This document shows positions 43,061 to 54,640 of a stretch of DNA of 64,000 bases, in pieces. Made by a program: the position numbers and the translations under genes. The stretch is from Anastrepha obliqua. Its lineage: Eukaryota > Arthropoda > Insecta > Diptera > Tephritidae. The first letter of the stretch is position 1. Each line of letters starts with the position of its first letter. Under the pieces are notes generated by a model that was given only the letters and a program-made list of their open reading frames with translations, did not search any database and had not been told where the DNA came from. The DNA lies in assembly GCF_027943255.1 (NCBI RefSeq), contig NC_072893.1, positions 9,796,001 through 9,860,000 on the forward strand, given 5' to 3'.

Positions 43061-43325
43061 TAGGTAATGGGTGCAAAAGTTTAAAGCTACTTGTTCAGCA
43101 GGATCTAGGCAATCAACGCTAGTACGAACTAACCGAAATCTCGATAGTGTAAGCGTGCACGCCAAGAATTATTCGGACTTTGAAATAAGTGAAAAATGTA
43201 TAGTGAAATGTTTTTTCTTTAAACAGGATTGAATAGTAAAGCAGACTTGCAAATTAACTTTCCCTAAAAAGTTCCATTTCTAGAGACCAACATGAAATTT
43301 TCCGTTTCGTAAAATATATATATCC

Positions 43326-43585
43326 GAGTTCCTCCTTATATTTGTGGTGTGCGTGTGTGATGTTTTTACACCAATGGAGGGACCTTCAGTTCTAGGCCGA
43401 CTCCGAACGGTAGGTGGTTTTTATGGAGACCATTTTCATGGCAGAAATAAAATCAGGGGTTTACCATCCTCTGCCAAGAAGCGACCGCTATAAGAAAATA
43501 TCTGTTCTATTATCATATTTCTATTATTTGCTGTTTCATGCCCGAGTACTAAGTCCGTAACAACCCATTTGGCTACGGCGGTTAC
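43326..43585 (-). mobile_element. tRNA-derived SINE copy
   Basis: The + strand reads GAGTTCCTCCTTATATTTGT, GGTGTGCGTGTGTGATGTT, CCGACTCCGAACGGTAGGT, TTTCATGGCAGAAATAAAAT, CTATAAGAAAAT and CATTTGGCTACGGCGG. This is the body, then the degraded promoter head, of the 62036-62342 family. The B-box region is poorly preserved. Confidence 0.75.
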
Positions 43586-43589
43586 CGTC

Positions 43590-44500
43590 ATAATATCTCA
43601 CGAAATAGAAGTCAATTCTCTAATGTCACAAAAATAAAAATTTACCACTACACTCAAATCGCACTTGATATGTGGCCTAAGATGGCACAAAAACGGCCTC
43701 ACTATATAAAAGTTAAAGGCTGCCACACTGTAGGTGAAATACAATTTGTCATGCTTTAACTCTTTTCACAACATTAAAAAATCCATTAAAATTGTATTCG
43801 AAAACTATTCCAAGGACATTCTTGCAATGTTAATGCTTAGAATAACGACTTCCATGTATACAAACACACATGCACATATGTACAGTTCGTCTGCGCTAAA
43901 ACATGTTTTGTATTTACTCACAACACACTCGCATCACTCTTACGCCTTGCCGTATGTGCCAAGCATATTTTCACTTGTTTTTGTTTATTTCTGTGGTGAT
44001 GCGAGGAGAAGATATGTGCATGGAAAAAATGCATTGAAGTTCTACGTGCAGTGCATAAAAGTAGTAATGTCTCTGAGGAGCCCAACTAAATTGGATGATT
44101 TTAGACATTTTTGCTTATAATTCGTCTGATAATACGAGTAGGTTTCTATTTAACTGGCCATTCGATGTAATTAGGTGCACAGAGAGTGCATCGAAAAGGC
44201 AATCAACACTTCTTTATTTGTAATGTGCACGCTTACAAGTTTTCAAGGAATATACCATAGAAGATTTCCCACGCTGTTTCATTCTAAGAAAGGGAAAATT
44301 GCAGTAAGTCTTGGTTTTAAAACCTTTAAGGGGAAAAACATAAGCCTGGCGGCAGAAGCGTGATTCCAACAGTTATTACTTTTTGCCCAGTTGATTGGAA
44401 TGTTTTTTCCAATATCGGTATTTAATTTCTTCATTTATTTATTTAATAGTTTATTAGAACCACAGGATAATGGACAGCACAACAAAGATAATAAAAAATA
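43590..44500. other. Unassigned intergenic DNA
   Basis: A 128-codon open frame (43734-44120) is present, but it has low-complexity stretches (ACACACATGCACATATG) and no recognised domain. I treat it as chance. Confidence 0.35.
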
Positions 44501-44504
44501 AAAA

Positions 44505-44605
44505 AAAATAAATAATTCTCGTGTACGTTTGTTAGGTATTGCCGAGCTCATTCTCTTATTTGAGGTGCGCGTCTTGATATGGCTCCACAATTATTAGGTA
44601 ATAAT
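44505..44605 (-). mobile_element. SINE tail fragment
   Basis: AATAAATAATTCTCGTGTAC, TGTTAGGTATTGCCGAGCTC, GAGGTGCGCGTCTTGATATG and GCTCCACAATTAT match the tail-proximal blocks of 62036-62342. Body and head are missing. Confidence 0.65.
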
Positions 44606-44739
44606 AAAAATAAGAAGATGAATATCCATAAAATAAGTGAAAGTAACATAATAGCAGGACAAAATGAAAGCTTACTAGACTAGGATATAACGGTATGTAA
44701 ATATCAATATCCATTGTACAATATTATGGATGAGTTAAC

Positions 44740-46335
44740 AAAAGTATGCGCAGAAAGGATTGTAGAAGTTGCTCTTATTTAAGCGAGGTTAGGCTAGCCA
44801 GGTTTTCCTGTAAGAACAAAGACGGCGAACTGGTGACTGACATCCCGAGCAATCTTAAATTGTGGAGGGAACACTTGTCGAACCTGTTAAACAGTCATAG
44901 CTGCGCATGTCACACATGTGAAGATCCCGATAACCGAATCGATGACGACGGAATTGACGTTCCGCTATCCGAACATAACGAGGTGAGAATAGCAATATCA
45001 CGGCTAAAGAACAACAAAGCCGCAGGCGCCGACGGACTGCCGGCTGAGCTATTCAAACGTGACGGCGAGGAGCTGGTAAGGTGCATGCATCAGCTCTTAT
45101 GCAAAATATGGTCGGATGAAAGCATGCCTGCCGATTGGAATTTAAGTGTGCTCTGCCCAATCCATAAGAAGGGCGATCCCGTAATCTGTGCCAATTACCG
45201 CGGGATTAGTCTTCTCAATATCACCTAGACCTGGAAAGTCTACCATCGACCAAATATTTACAATACGCCAAATCTTGAAAAAGACCCACGAAAGGAGATC
45301 GACACAAACCATCCTTTCGTCGATTTCAAAGCTGCATTCGACATTACGAAGAGGAGTTATCTGTATGCCGCGATGTCTGAATTTGGTATCCCCAAAAAAC
45401 TAACACGGCTTTGCAAGATGACGTTGCTCAACACCAGCAGCGCTGTCAGAATTGGGAAGGTCCTCTCCGAGCCGTTTGATACTAAACGAGGTTTCAGATA
45501 GGGTGACTCGCTGTCGTGTGACTTCTTTAACCTGATTTTGGACAGGATCGTATGAGCCGCAGGACTTAATCGCTCAGGCACAATATTTTATAAGAGCGTA
45601 CAATTGGTGGCGTATGCCGATGATATTGTCATCATCGGCCTTAACAACCGCGCTGTTAGTTCTGCCTTCTCCAAACTGGATAAAGAGGCAAAGCGAATGG
45701 GTCTGGTGGTGAACGAGGACAAAACGAAGTACCTCCTGTCTTCAAACAAACAGTCGGTTTGAAACAGTCAGCCTTGAAATCCAACGTAGAATCTCTCTTG
45801 CCAACAAGTGCTACTTTGGACTAAGTAGGCAACTGAGCAGTGAAGTCCTCTCTCGACGAACAAAACTAACACTCTACAAGACTCTCATCATGCCCCTCCT
45901 AACGTATGACGCAGAAGCGTGGACGATGAAGCAATGCTTGGAGTGTTCGAGAGAGAGATTCTGCGTAAGATTTTTGGACCGTTGCACGTTGGCAACGGCG
46001 AATATCGCAGGCGATGGAACGATGAGCTGTATGAGCTTTACGACGACATAGACATAGCCCAGCGAATAAAGATCCAGCGGCTACGTTGGCTGGGTCATGT
46101 CGTCCGAATGGATACAAACGGTCCGGCTCTGAAAGTATTCGATGCGGTACCAGCTGGTGGTAGTAAAGGAAGGTCTCATCTGCGTTGGAAAGATCAAGTG
46201 GAAAAGGACTTGGCTTCACTTGGTGTGTCCAACTGGCGCCGGTTAGCACTAGAAAGAAATGGCAGGCGCGCTTTGTTAAACTTGGCCAAAATCGCTTAAG
46301 CGATTATCACGTCAATTAAGAAGAAGAATAAAATA
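44740..46335 (+). pseudogene. RTE-clade retrotransposon, RT domain to 3' tail
   Basis: Order of motifs: RFSCKNKDGELVTDIPSNLK, NNKAAGADGLPAELFK, CPIHKKGDPVICANYRGISL (RT start), and a deletion. Next come PGKSTIDQIFTIRQIL, FVDFKAAFD (first Asp), FR-GDSLSCDFFNLILDRIV (with stops), and VAYADDIVIIGL near 45610 (catalytic Asp pair). After the RT domain: LANKCYFGLSRQ, TLYKTLIMPLLTYDAEAWT, LGVFEREILRKIFGPLHVGN, IQRLRWLGHVVRMDTN and LRWKDQVEKDL. The C-terminus is NLAKIA and the tail AATTAAGAAGAAGAATA. The upstream endonuclease is absent. Best-preserved copy of its family here, but not functional. Confidence 0.85.
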
Positions 46336-46339
46336 TTGA

Positions 46340-47690
46340 CTCAATTATTAGAGTCACTTTTACTTGGTTGGGCTTTATAGCTGCAAAAATGTGATTGAGA
46401 TCCTGGGGTAAATGAAAATCCTGCGCAAGTTCTTCGTTGCAGTTCAGCGTAAACAAAGTGGCTGTACTTAATGAGAAATATACTTGCACTGCCAACTTCC
46501 AAGCAATGAAAGTCGGTTGATCGCTGGTCAACCAAATTTTCAATCGAGTATTTTTTTAGTAAAACGATTGCATTCACCGTTAGCGGTTCATTTAATTTCT
46601 CTTTAACTTTAATGAGTTGAGCTGCAGATTAAAGAGGACAGATTTTCACTGTTTTCAATGCATTGCTTCTTTTATCTTTGTTTGTTTTTTGTTTTTGTGT
46701 TTTTTATTTTTGTTTTGGGTAACAGCTCATAATTGCAAACAACCACAGGTGTTCAAAGAAAAATGGTCATTTTAATTGCCCTTTAGTTCATCGCAAACAT
46801 TTATTTATCTCTGGTTTATCGTGGCTTAAAAAGCCGTTTTCAATGCAATGGAAATTTATTTTCGAAAAATTGATTTCATTCATCCACAACTTAACCGCAA
46901 CCGTTCGCAATCAGATACACAAAAATTGACTTCCACGTCAACAATGGCATCCGTTTCCTGTCACTTATTGCGCTCTACATACACGAAACGCATACACATA
47001 CACATGTGCATGCTTTCATCTGCCTACCCTACAGAGAAAGTTTGGTTTAGTGAAAAAGTTTTTCTGATGAGCCGTGATTATGATTTTAATGCTCTCGGAT
47101 GCCTCAATTCCAAGAGATTTTCGAAAAAAATGCTGAATGAAATATTCGAGTAAGGAAAAAAAATTCGGTAGCACAAAAGCTTTCAGGAGTAACTTAGTGC
47201 ATCGCTTGGCGAGGTAATCTGAATCCATTCATTCAAAAACTTCAATCTTTCTAATTTGACACTACCTCCAGAATTCTGTGAAAAAAAAACAGGCATCAGA
47301 GAAAGATTATTACAGAGAGGAAAAATGTACGAATTGCTTCTATGAAAGCATAAAAAGATTTCCAATTTCTCTAGTGGATGTGTTTCCAGGCTATTAGCAG
47401 CATGTGGATATGTACCTACGTCAAGCACAAACAGTTCAAAGAATACGCACAGCCACTCCCACAAACGTGAAAGCCATGTCACGAATGCACTTGCCGCTGT
47501 ATACCGTAGCGATGATTATCCGGTTTGCGGTGGCTGTCTCATGCCACAGCTTTCGGATTGGAATTGAGATTTAAAAGGTTGCATATGCGTTGCTGCAACA
47601 GTTGCTTGCTTATTACACTTGGCACAAGGTGGCAATCCACTGTATCTCAAATATTTAGGGGCGTACCGAATAAGACCAAAAAATATGTAT
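46340..47690. other. Unassigned intergenic DNA
   Basis: No recognised domain. TGTTTTTTGTTTTTG runs lie at 46680-46715. Overlapping opposite-strand frames throughout argue against a gene. Confidence 0.4.
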
Positions 47691-47694
47691 GTAG

Positions 47695-48090
47695 GTGTGT
47701 ATGTGCGCATGTTTCTTCAAACTACTAAACTTCTTGGCTGGCGCCGCAACCATCTCAGCGATTGTGGCAGAGTCTGTGCTTTCTGCTACTAAGTGGCGCC
47801 AATTAAAAACACCCAATAACAGCCAGCTCTTCTCCACTTGTTATTTGCAACGCAGGAGTTGTGTTTATTTTCCTCTACTCCAGCCATTGCCACCAAGTAC
47901 CACAGCGCTGAAGCGCTTGCATGCTTGAACACTTGCATATTCACGACGTGACTTTGCCACCGAGGCCGCCGGTTCTTCATTCGCAGTACCGTATCTTTAT
48001 GGTAGGTTAAAATTGTATAGTTCACCAATTCATTATAGTTCACCAATTCATTTGTTAATGCCAAATCATAAATTTTACCTAGAATCATTT
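47695..48090 (-). pseudogene. Probable RTE-like C-terminal fragment
   Basis: The minus strand reads LRMKNRRPRWQSHVVNMQVF, resembling IKNRRLRWLGHVVRM of RTE-like pol. GVFNWRHLVAES follows further on, resembling LGV-NWR-LA. The intervening part is unlike the other copies. A 17-base block (ATAGTTCACCAATTCAT) is tandemly repeated at 48018-48051. Confidence 0.45.
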
Positions 48091-48339
48091 TCTAACACGT
48101 CCCAAGGGTCGCCCTATCGGATTCGCTCATTTTCAATGCTTTAGCGCCATGCAACGAGCAATAGAACGAGCTGCTGAGAGAGCCTGGTTTTTGTTTGTTC
48201 CGATAGGATTTAATTCTTCAAATAAATGAAATCCTCTTACAAATATAAAGTGAAATTCTCTTACCCATCGGTTATTCAATAAGTTTTGCCGCTCGATAAG
48301 ACAATGCGTTGCTACTAGCCTGCATTGTCCCTACTTAAG

Positions 48340-48540
48340 GTACACAATTTTTTAATGAGTTGGAAGATCTCAGTACTGTGGAAATCAGGACTCTAAAATT
48401 TTGGCAAAGTTCGCATTGGTTTTAGGTAGATCAGCAAAAATTTGCCATGCGGTATCCCACTCAGCTATGACCCTGAGTATGAGGCTTAGTGGACAGACGC
48501 TACAACCGAATCTAAACCTAGACTGTGATGAATATTAAAC
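48340..48540 (+). mobile_element. Non-LTR family D 3' UTR copy
   Basis: TTTTTTAATGAGTTGGAAGA, CTGTGGAAATCAGGA and TAAAATTTTGGCAAAGTTCG, ending in GTGGACAGACGCTACAACCG, follow 42880-43040 block by block. Only the tail survives. Confidence 0.6.
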
Positions 48541-48834
48541 TGAAAGCTTTCGATTTATAGGTGTACCTGTAGTTTGCAAAAAGATATGCGTTGCACATTC
48601 CTGGGGTTAGAATTTTCGGTGGTACTCGATTTTTGATGACCTTGGATGTTTGGTTCCTTTAGTACTCAAATGTGAATATGACTGCGAGTCGAACATACAA
48701 AGAACTTTAAATCTTTCTGGACACATTTGGGCACATAAAATGCACATGAAAATTAGGGTGGGTTAACTTTTATAGAAGAAAAAAGTAAATATAGTAGTAT
48801 ATACAGTTCCACAGATGATCTGATATATATTTTA
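48541..48834. other. Unassigned short intergenic stretch
   Basis: No recognised motif. Confidence 0.4.
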
Positions 48835-48868
48835 TTTATTTTTTATTTATTTATTTATTTATTTATTT
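48835..48868. repeat. (TTTA)n microsatellite
   Basis: About eight TTTA units immediately left of the TIR element at 48870. Confidence 0.9.
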
Positions 48869-48869
48869 A

Positions 48870-49401
48870 CGGGCTGCCCATATTCGACGGACCCGACGGA
48901 TTTCGATGACTCATTGGGCCCATTCCAATCGATGAGGCTTGCTCGCAGGCAACAATCTTTGCGTCAATTGAGTCTTATACGGGAATAAATGCAAATCAAT
49001 GCGAATAATTCGTTGTAAAGTGGTCCGAGCAATGACCAACTGCTGAGAACGGCGATTATGGGATGTCCTTGGCGACGCCTTGGTCGGTTTTGATTTGGCC
49101 TCTTTGGATTAGAAAGAGCATCACCAGTCGAAAACCTTTCGTACAAACGTTTAATTGTGTTCTTAGAAGGCGCACTTTTCACATTATTTAATATTTTAAA
49201 CGCACGTTGAGTTTTCACAACTGACTTCTTTTGTTGAATGTAAATTTCAGCAATTTAGGAGCACTCGCGTGGCGTGTACTGTTCCATGGTAAAAATCTGT
49301 TTGGGCTGACGCTTCCAACGCGGTATGTCATTAAGTAACCTGACGTATCTGTCAAAAGATACAGGGTTGCCAGATGGGTCCGTCGAATATTGGCAACCCT
49401 G
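48870..49401 (-). mobile_element. Deleted DD41D-type element (532 bp) with N-terminal coding remnant
   Basis: The left end CGGGCTGCCCATATTCGACG and the reverse complement of the right end CAGGGTTGCCAATATTCGAC are bordered by TA on both sides. The minus strand encodes KTQRAFKILNNVKSAPSKNT, IKRLYERFSTGDALSNPKR and (shifted) TTLQRIIRIDLHLFPYK. These are the two helix-turn-helix regions of a DD41D-type transposase. All three catalytic regions are deleted. A second, inverted GGGTTGCCA block lies at 49361-49374, inside the right end. Confidence 0.75.
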
Positions 49402-49670
49402 TATTTATATCAATAGTACAGAGTAAGACTAAGGCCTTTTAATAGTACTTCAACATTAGTATATTCTCGTACAACAAGAATGATTTTAACATGAAAGTTT
49501 CTTTATCTAAATTTTTACACCAGTTCATTAAGAAATCAATCCAATATATGTAACTTGACTAGAATAATAAAAAGATAAACTTTGGTGAGAGGAAAAGAAA
49601 AGAAAAATTTAGAAAAAAAAGTACCAATTAAAGAAAATAGAGAGAAATTTAATGCCCTAATTCAAAGCAA
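49402..49670. other. Unassigned A+T-rich DNA
   Basis: No recognised motif. Confidence 0.4.
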
Positions 49671-49674
49671 TCAA

Positions 49675-50955
49675 ACACTTTTAAAGTAATTATAGACTTG
49701 TGCCCTGTAGTTAAATCGGTTAAGTCCAGCCTTCACAGTGTCGGGTAATGAGTTCCGCACTTTAACAGCGTTGATGAAAAATAATATAGATGATGATAGG
49801 TAATTGGAACGATGGATTTGTTGTGCCTGCGAGACCTTACTGGTATCAACTTCTCTGTCAGGTAGGGAGGGGACTTGAATAATGTAAGTTTGCACATAAG
49901 TATGCATTTTCTAGCAGACAAATAACTATTAAGGCAACAGCCCAGTAACCCTGTTCGGGAGGCGGATATATGATCTTGTTTACCAAACCCATATACATAA
50001 CGCGTGGCATTATTAAATGCCACATTAAGTTTTTGGCAAAATGTGGAGTCGAATTTGCTGTATACCACCTCAGAATAGGTAATGAGAGGCATAATTAGCT
50101 GGAGAACTAATCTGCGCCTCGTTTTCTCTGGCGGGAATGTTGCAGAGACTCTCTGCTTACGCAATGTAGCATAAATATTCCCCACAACCCTATTTACATA
50201 TATAGTATGGTGAGCACAGGTAAGTTTTGAGCTAACAATATACCCCCAATTTCTTACCTCATCCATAAAGGTAAGGGAACTAGTATCTATCCATAATTTA
50301 GGGATATTGTCAACATGCAAAACATTGCTACATATAGGTAAGACATATGACTTTGACGCGTTCAAAAATTGAGCAAAAGTCTTCAATGAACCAATACGAC
50401 TGAACAAGTACCATTGTATATCATCAGCATACGCATGGACATTTACATACTGACAAACGGTAAAAACATCATTGACAAAAAGACTGAATAAAAGTGGAAG
50501 ATATACCCTTGCGAAACACCAGTGTGTACATATCTAGGCTGATTTTCTAGTCTTAATCTTCTGCGTTCTGCCACCAAGGTAGCTCACCGCACTGTCTTTG
50601 AAGCCGAAATAGTGTTTAAGCTTCAAACATAACAATGTGTGATCCACTGGTTGAAATGTTTTAGAAAAATCAACTAAACAAAGTATAGTCAAGTCTCCGT
50701 TTTCAAAATAAGTTCTAAGTATTTTACCCATTGCTGTCGAGCAACTGTGGCTTTGTTTGAAGCCAGATTGTAGTGGAGAGAGTAGCCGAATGATATGTAC
50801 AAATGATGAAATTTTCGTGGCCATAAAGTTTTCGCAAACCTTGGAAAATGTAGGCATTATGCATATAGGTCTATGTCATCAGCATAAACAGCAATTGTCT
50901 TTTTTGCGACTGGGAAAACTACATTTACTTATTATATCGACCCCTTAGGTCCTAT
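49675..50955 (-). pseudogene. CR1/L2-type non-LTR reverse transcriptase
   Basis: The minus strand reads LQSGFKQSHSCSTAMGKI, TILCLVDFSKTFQPVDHTLL (first RT Asp), KHYFGFKDSAVSYLGGRTQK. A frameshifted gap follows, then QYVNVHAYADDIQWYLFSR near 50430 (catalytic Asp pair). WGYIVSSKLTCAHHTIYVNR, PLITYSEVVYSK and YVYGFGKQDHIS come next, and the C-terminus resembles RSRRHNKSIV and VRNSLPDTVK. That ending (LWNSLP-like) is typical of CR1/L2-group pol without RNase H. Few frameshifts, but endonuclease and both UTRs are not identifiable. Confidence 0.75.
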
Positions 50956-51059
50956 TTGACCGAAATTTGACGCTTTATTTAACGTACTTAGAATTATCCG
51001 ATTCAAGTCAAATATGCCCCGTTTTGTTCGCAAACTTTTTGCCGTTTAGAAGACAACTT

Positions 51060-51785
51060 CATTATCCCCCTTCATAAATCCAAAATCCTTCGGGCTCCCC
51101 GCTTCTCGACCACGATCTTTTTCGCTTGGCGTTGTCGTACGTGATCCACTTTTCATCGCCAGTCACCATCCACTTCAAAAATGGGTCAAGTTCGTTCCGT
51201 TTTAGCAGAGAATTGCAAGCGTTGATTCGGTCCAAGAGATTTTTTTGCGTCAACACGTGTGGCACCCAAACATCCAGCTTTTTTTGGAATCCAATCTTCT
51301 GCAAATGGTTCCAAACGATTTTGTGGTCTACACCTAGTTCCTGAGTAATCGAGCGAATGCTCACATGCCGGTCTCTTTGGATAATTTCAACGATTTTATC
51401 AGTCTCTACGACGATTGGCCTACCAGTACGGGGTGCATCTTCGACATCTACTACACCAGAACGAAATCGATCGAACCAACGCTGTACTGTGCGAATCGTT
51501 ACAGTATCAGGCCTATAAACTTCACAAATTTTTGCCGCCGCCTTGGTTGCATTTTTACCTCAAAGGTAGTAAAAACGTAAAATATGACGAATTTCTTGCT
51601 TTTTGGACTCCATCTTTGACGCGCTATAACTTAAGACTGAAACGTACGTACAACACTGTCAAACAGACACTTGTAGTACAGACTGTCATCTTTAAATCGC
51701 CATTTAGTGTGACCCGATGCAAAAAGTACAACGCAAGATATGTTTAAATGTCGCGCTCAATTGACAAGATACGATATTACTTTTT
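51060..51785 (-). pseudogene. Mariner (DD34D) N-terminal half
   Basis: The minus strand from about 51614 reads MESKKQEIRHILRFYYL, a stop, GKNATKAAAKICEVY, TVTIRTVQRWFDRFRSGVVD and IRSITQELGVDHKIVWNHL. It continues LDVWVPHVLTQKNLLDRIN (linker, WVPHEL changed to WVPHVL) and KWMVTGDEKWITYDNAKRKR (first Asp), ending at about 51062. The second and third Asp regions are absent. The outer edge near 51785 (GGGGAAAAAGTAATATCG on the minus strand) is probably the TIR. One in-frame stop. Confidence 0.8.
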
Positions 51786-51796
51786 CCCCAGCTCAA

Positions 51797-52920
51797 TATA
51801 TTCTATGACTATCTACGGACGCAAAACGGTTTCCTTTCATAGCCAAATGCAATTTTCCGAATCGATAGAAGTCACAGGAAGCCATATCAGGCGAATACGG
51901 TGATGGTTAAAATGCGATTTCTAGTCAAAATGCGAGTCACAAGAGTGAATCGTTGAGATGGTGCATTATCATGCAATAAGCGCCAGCTTCTTCCTTCGCG
52001 GTATTCAGAGCGAATTCGAAGCGAAAGCCATGCAACAAACGCTTTGAAACGCCAAGATAGAAAATTGCACTGACGGTTTGGCCCGTTGGCACGAACTCAT
52101 TGTGGACAATCCCCTTGAAATCGTAAAAACAAATGGGCATCGACTTGATTCTTGACTTCTCCAAACGCGATTTTTTGGGTTGAGGCTCGTCTGGGGCCTT
52201 CCACTCCGCACTTTGACGCTTAGTTTCAGGTTGGATGTTGGAAACACCACGTTTCATCACCAGTTGCAATGTTGTAAAGGAAGCTCTCGTCTTTTCTCGC
52301 CTCTTTAATGAGGTCTTTCAAATGTTGAATTCTGAGCAATTTTTGGTGCTCGGTTAACTTGCGCGGAGTGAAACGTGCACAGACCTTTCGTTAGCCCAAA
52401 GGATCAGTTAAAATGCAATAAATCGATGCTTTGGAGATACTCAGCTCCGATTTCATGAATTTCAACAATGATTTATCTTCATTTTTGATAAATTTACGAA
52501 CACATTCGATGGAGTTTTTGGTGATTACTGATTTTGGGCGGCCCATAAGTTCATTGTCATTTATGTCCTCACAACCATCTCTGAAACGTGTAAACCACTC
52601 ATGAACTCTGACACGAGATAGATGATCATCGCCATAAACTTTTTTCAGCAATTCAAATGTTTCGGTAAATGTTTTAACGATTTTAAAACAAAAATTTGAT
52701 ATTAGCTCCATGTTTGAAACTAATTTTTATACCGATGACATAAATCTACTGACACTTTAGACGCAACAGCTTCGCTTCCACTGAACGAAAAGTCACCAAG
52801 CTTTCACTGGAAGTTAGCTAGAGATGTAACTTCCAACGCACTAACTGATTAAGAAGATGGCGGAATTAGAAATATTTTATGGCGCCAGTCTTGTTTATTT
52901 TGGACTTCACCTTGTATTCC
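51797..52920 (-). pseudogene. Second mariner (DD34D), long but decayed
   Basis: The minus strand from 52711 reads NFCFKIVKTFTETFELLKKV, RVRVHEWFTRFRDG, GRPKSVITKNSIECVRKFI and LSISKASIYCILTDPLG. It continues KLCARFTPRKLTEHQK, NIATGDETWCFQH (first Asp), LLHDNAPSQRF (second Asp) and SPYSPDMASCDFYRFGKL (third Asp), ending at the junction near 51797. The 5' edge near 52916, ACAAGGTGAAGTCC on the minus strand, fits a terminus. Frames shift three or more times. It directly abuts the preceding mariner half. Confidence 0.8.
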
Positions 52921-53134
52921 TAAAATTAAATTAGAAATATAAATGTTGGAAATATTAGTTACGCGAAGTATGAGTACCATAACAAATTCGAATGAATACG
53001 CCAATGAATCTCGTACAAATAAATAAATCAGCGTTATATAGGGTGGTTTGTTAAGAACTTGAGAGAACTTAAGAATTTAAAATGCTAGTACATAGCAAAA
53101 ATATTATTGGAATGATTTTTTTTTATTATTGTAT
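52921..53134. other. Unassigned; possible DD41D terminus
   Basis: TATAGGGTGGTTTGTTAAGA at 53038-53057 resembles the TIRs of the DD41D copies, but no partner end was found. Confidence 0.3.
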
Positions 53135-53135
53135 T

Positions 53136-53916
53136 AGGTGCGCAACTAAGTTATTGCTGTTTTTTTGATGAAAATAAAACTTTATTCTGAAAAAATGGAA
53201 TCATTGGAAGTGTTGCCCATCGCTGGCTACTACTTTTTCCCGTCGCGGTAAAACTGTTCAATCACTGTAGAATTACGTTTTCATGCCTTTCCGTGTATTG
53301 CGGACGCTTCTCGCGCAGCGCTCGGATCAATCGCATCAATTGAAGTCGATACCGATCCCCAGTGATGGTTCGCTTAGTTTTAACAGTTCATAATAAATAA
53401 CACCAACTTGGACTCACCAAATACATCGCAGCGTGAATATACGGCCGAGGCGACGACGTAGAAGCATGACCGGGCAGTCCCATGACTTTCTTTTCTTTGG
53501 ATTGCTGTAACGAATCCATTTTTCATCACTCGTCACGTTCCGATGAAGAAAATCCTTCCTTTTTTGCCGCTGGGGCAGTTGTTCACAGCCGAAAAAACGA
53601 CGTTCAACATCCCTTGGTTTTAACTCATAAGGAACCCAAGTCCCCTGTTTCTAAATCATTCCTAAAGCACGCAATCGCGTAGCGGGTAACTCTTAACACT
53701 GAAGCAAGCTCTTCTTGCGTTTGCCATGGATCCTCATTGAGCAATGCCTTCAATTCAGCGTCTTCGAAGGTTTTTGGCCCTCCTTCACGCGGGCGGTAGT
53801 CAACATTAAAATCACATTGAAGCGGCGGAACCAATCTCGGCACATTGTTTCACTTAAAGCATCATCTCCATAAACTTTTTGTAGCTCTCGATGCGCTTCC
53901 TCCGCCGTTTTTTCGT
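53136..53916 (-). pseudogene. Mariner (DD34D) relic with 3' terminus
   Basis: The + strand edge TAGGTGCGCAACTAAGTTAT matches the reverse complement of the 61880-61896 end. The minus strand reads HRELQKVYGDDALSETMCRD and FNVDYRPREGGPKTFEDAEL, KALLNEDPWQTQEELASVL, NRDL-like linker decay, TSDEKWIRYSN (first Asp) and a LSRALREKRPQYT-like stretch. It then jumps to REKVV near the end. The second and third Asp are deleted. Its close relative is 60985-61896. Confidence 0.75.
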
Positions 53917-54060
53917 TGAACCAAATGTCATCGATGTTAAGCTGATTAATTTTTGGAAACAAGAATTCCTCAATTTGGATACGTTGCTCTGGCATTAAAC
54001 GATATGTGATGGTTTGCCAAAGCTTATTGAATAGAAATGTCAACACGGTTTGTCATTCTT
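53917..54060 (-). pseudogene. DD41D transposase fragment fused to the mariner
   Basis: The minus strand reads YRLMPEQRIQIEEFLFPKIN, QLNIDDIWF. This is the block that in DD41D copies runs RYR-ML-EFLFPE...DDIWFQQDG. At IWF it passes without a break into the mariner segment NEKTAEEAHRELQ, giving a single 98-codon chimeric open frame (53750-54046). Confidence 0.6.
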
Positions 54061-54332
54061 AGCCGTCAAGCTATAGTTATCGATATCCATAGTTTTCATA
54101 TAGCTAACAAAAATACCAGGTATGTAAGACATTACATTTATGTTACATTGAGATCAAATGCATCATTTGGGAAATAAAATTGAAATGCGAAGCCAAATCA
54201 CACATTTTCCAATACAAATTTCAAAATCATTCGAGCGCAGCAAAAAATCATAAGCTCTGCCAAAAACTTTTATTTATTTTTCACATTTAACAATTTGCCC
54301 AACAAAAAATTTGTTGTTTACAAATAATAATC
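54061..54332. other. Unassigned A+T-rich DNA
   Basis: No recognised motif. Confidence 0.4.
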
Positions 54333-54640
54333 TGCGGCGGCCGCTATAGCCGAATAAGTTGGTGCGTGACTGTCATTCGGAATTCGGAGAGAACGTGGGT
54401 TTGAATGCCCATGAAACCCCAAAATGAAGAAAAACTTTTTTTTATAATAGCGGTCGCCCCTCGGCAGGCAAAGGTAAGTCCCCGAGTATATTTCTGCCAT
54501 GAAAAAACTCCTAATAAAAAATATCTGCCGTTCGGAGTCCGCTTGAAACTGTAGGACCCTCCATTTGTGAAACAAAATCAAGAAGCGTGCCACAAATAGG
54601 AGGATGTGCTCGGCTAATCTAAGTTCCTGCTGGCTTATCG
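54333..54640 (+). mobile_element. tRNA-derived SINE, near full length
   Basis: Head GGCCGCTATAGCCGAATAAG with GTTGGTGCGTGAC (A-box region) and TGGGTTTGAATGCCC (B box). Body: ATAGCGGTCGCCCCTCGGCA, TTTCTGCCATGAAAAAACTC, CTGCCGTTCGGAGTCCGCTT, GGACCCTCCATTTGTGAAAC. Tail: ATAGGAGGATGTGCTCGGCT. The head-body-tail order defines the family. Confidence 0.85.

Noticed and set aside
43734..44120. 128-codon open frame as a host gene
   Set aside because: Low-complexity stretches, no recognised domain, no neighbouring exon signals.
48835..48868. CRISPR-like or regulatory array
   Set aside because: A plain TTTA microsatellite; no repeat-spacer structure occurs anywhere in the window.
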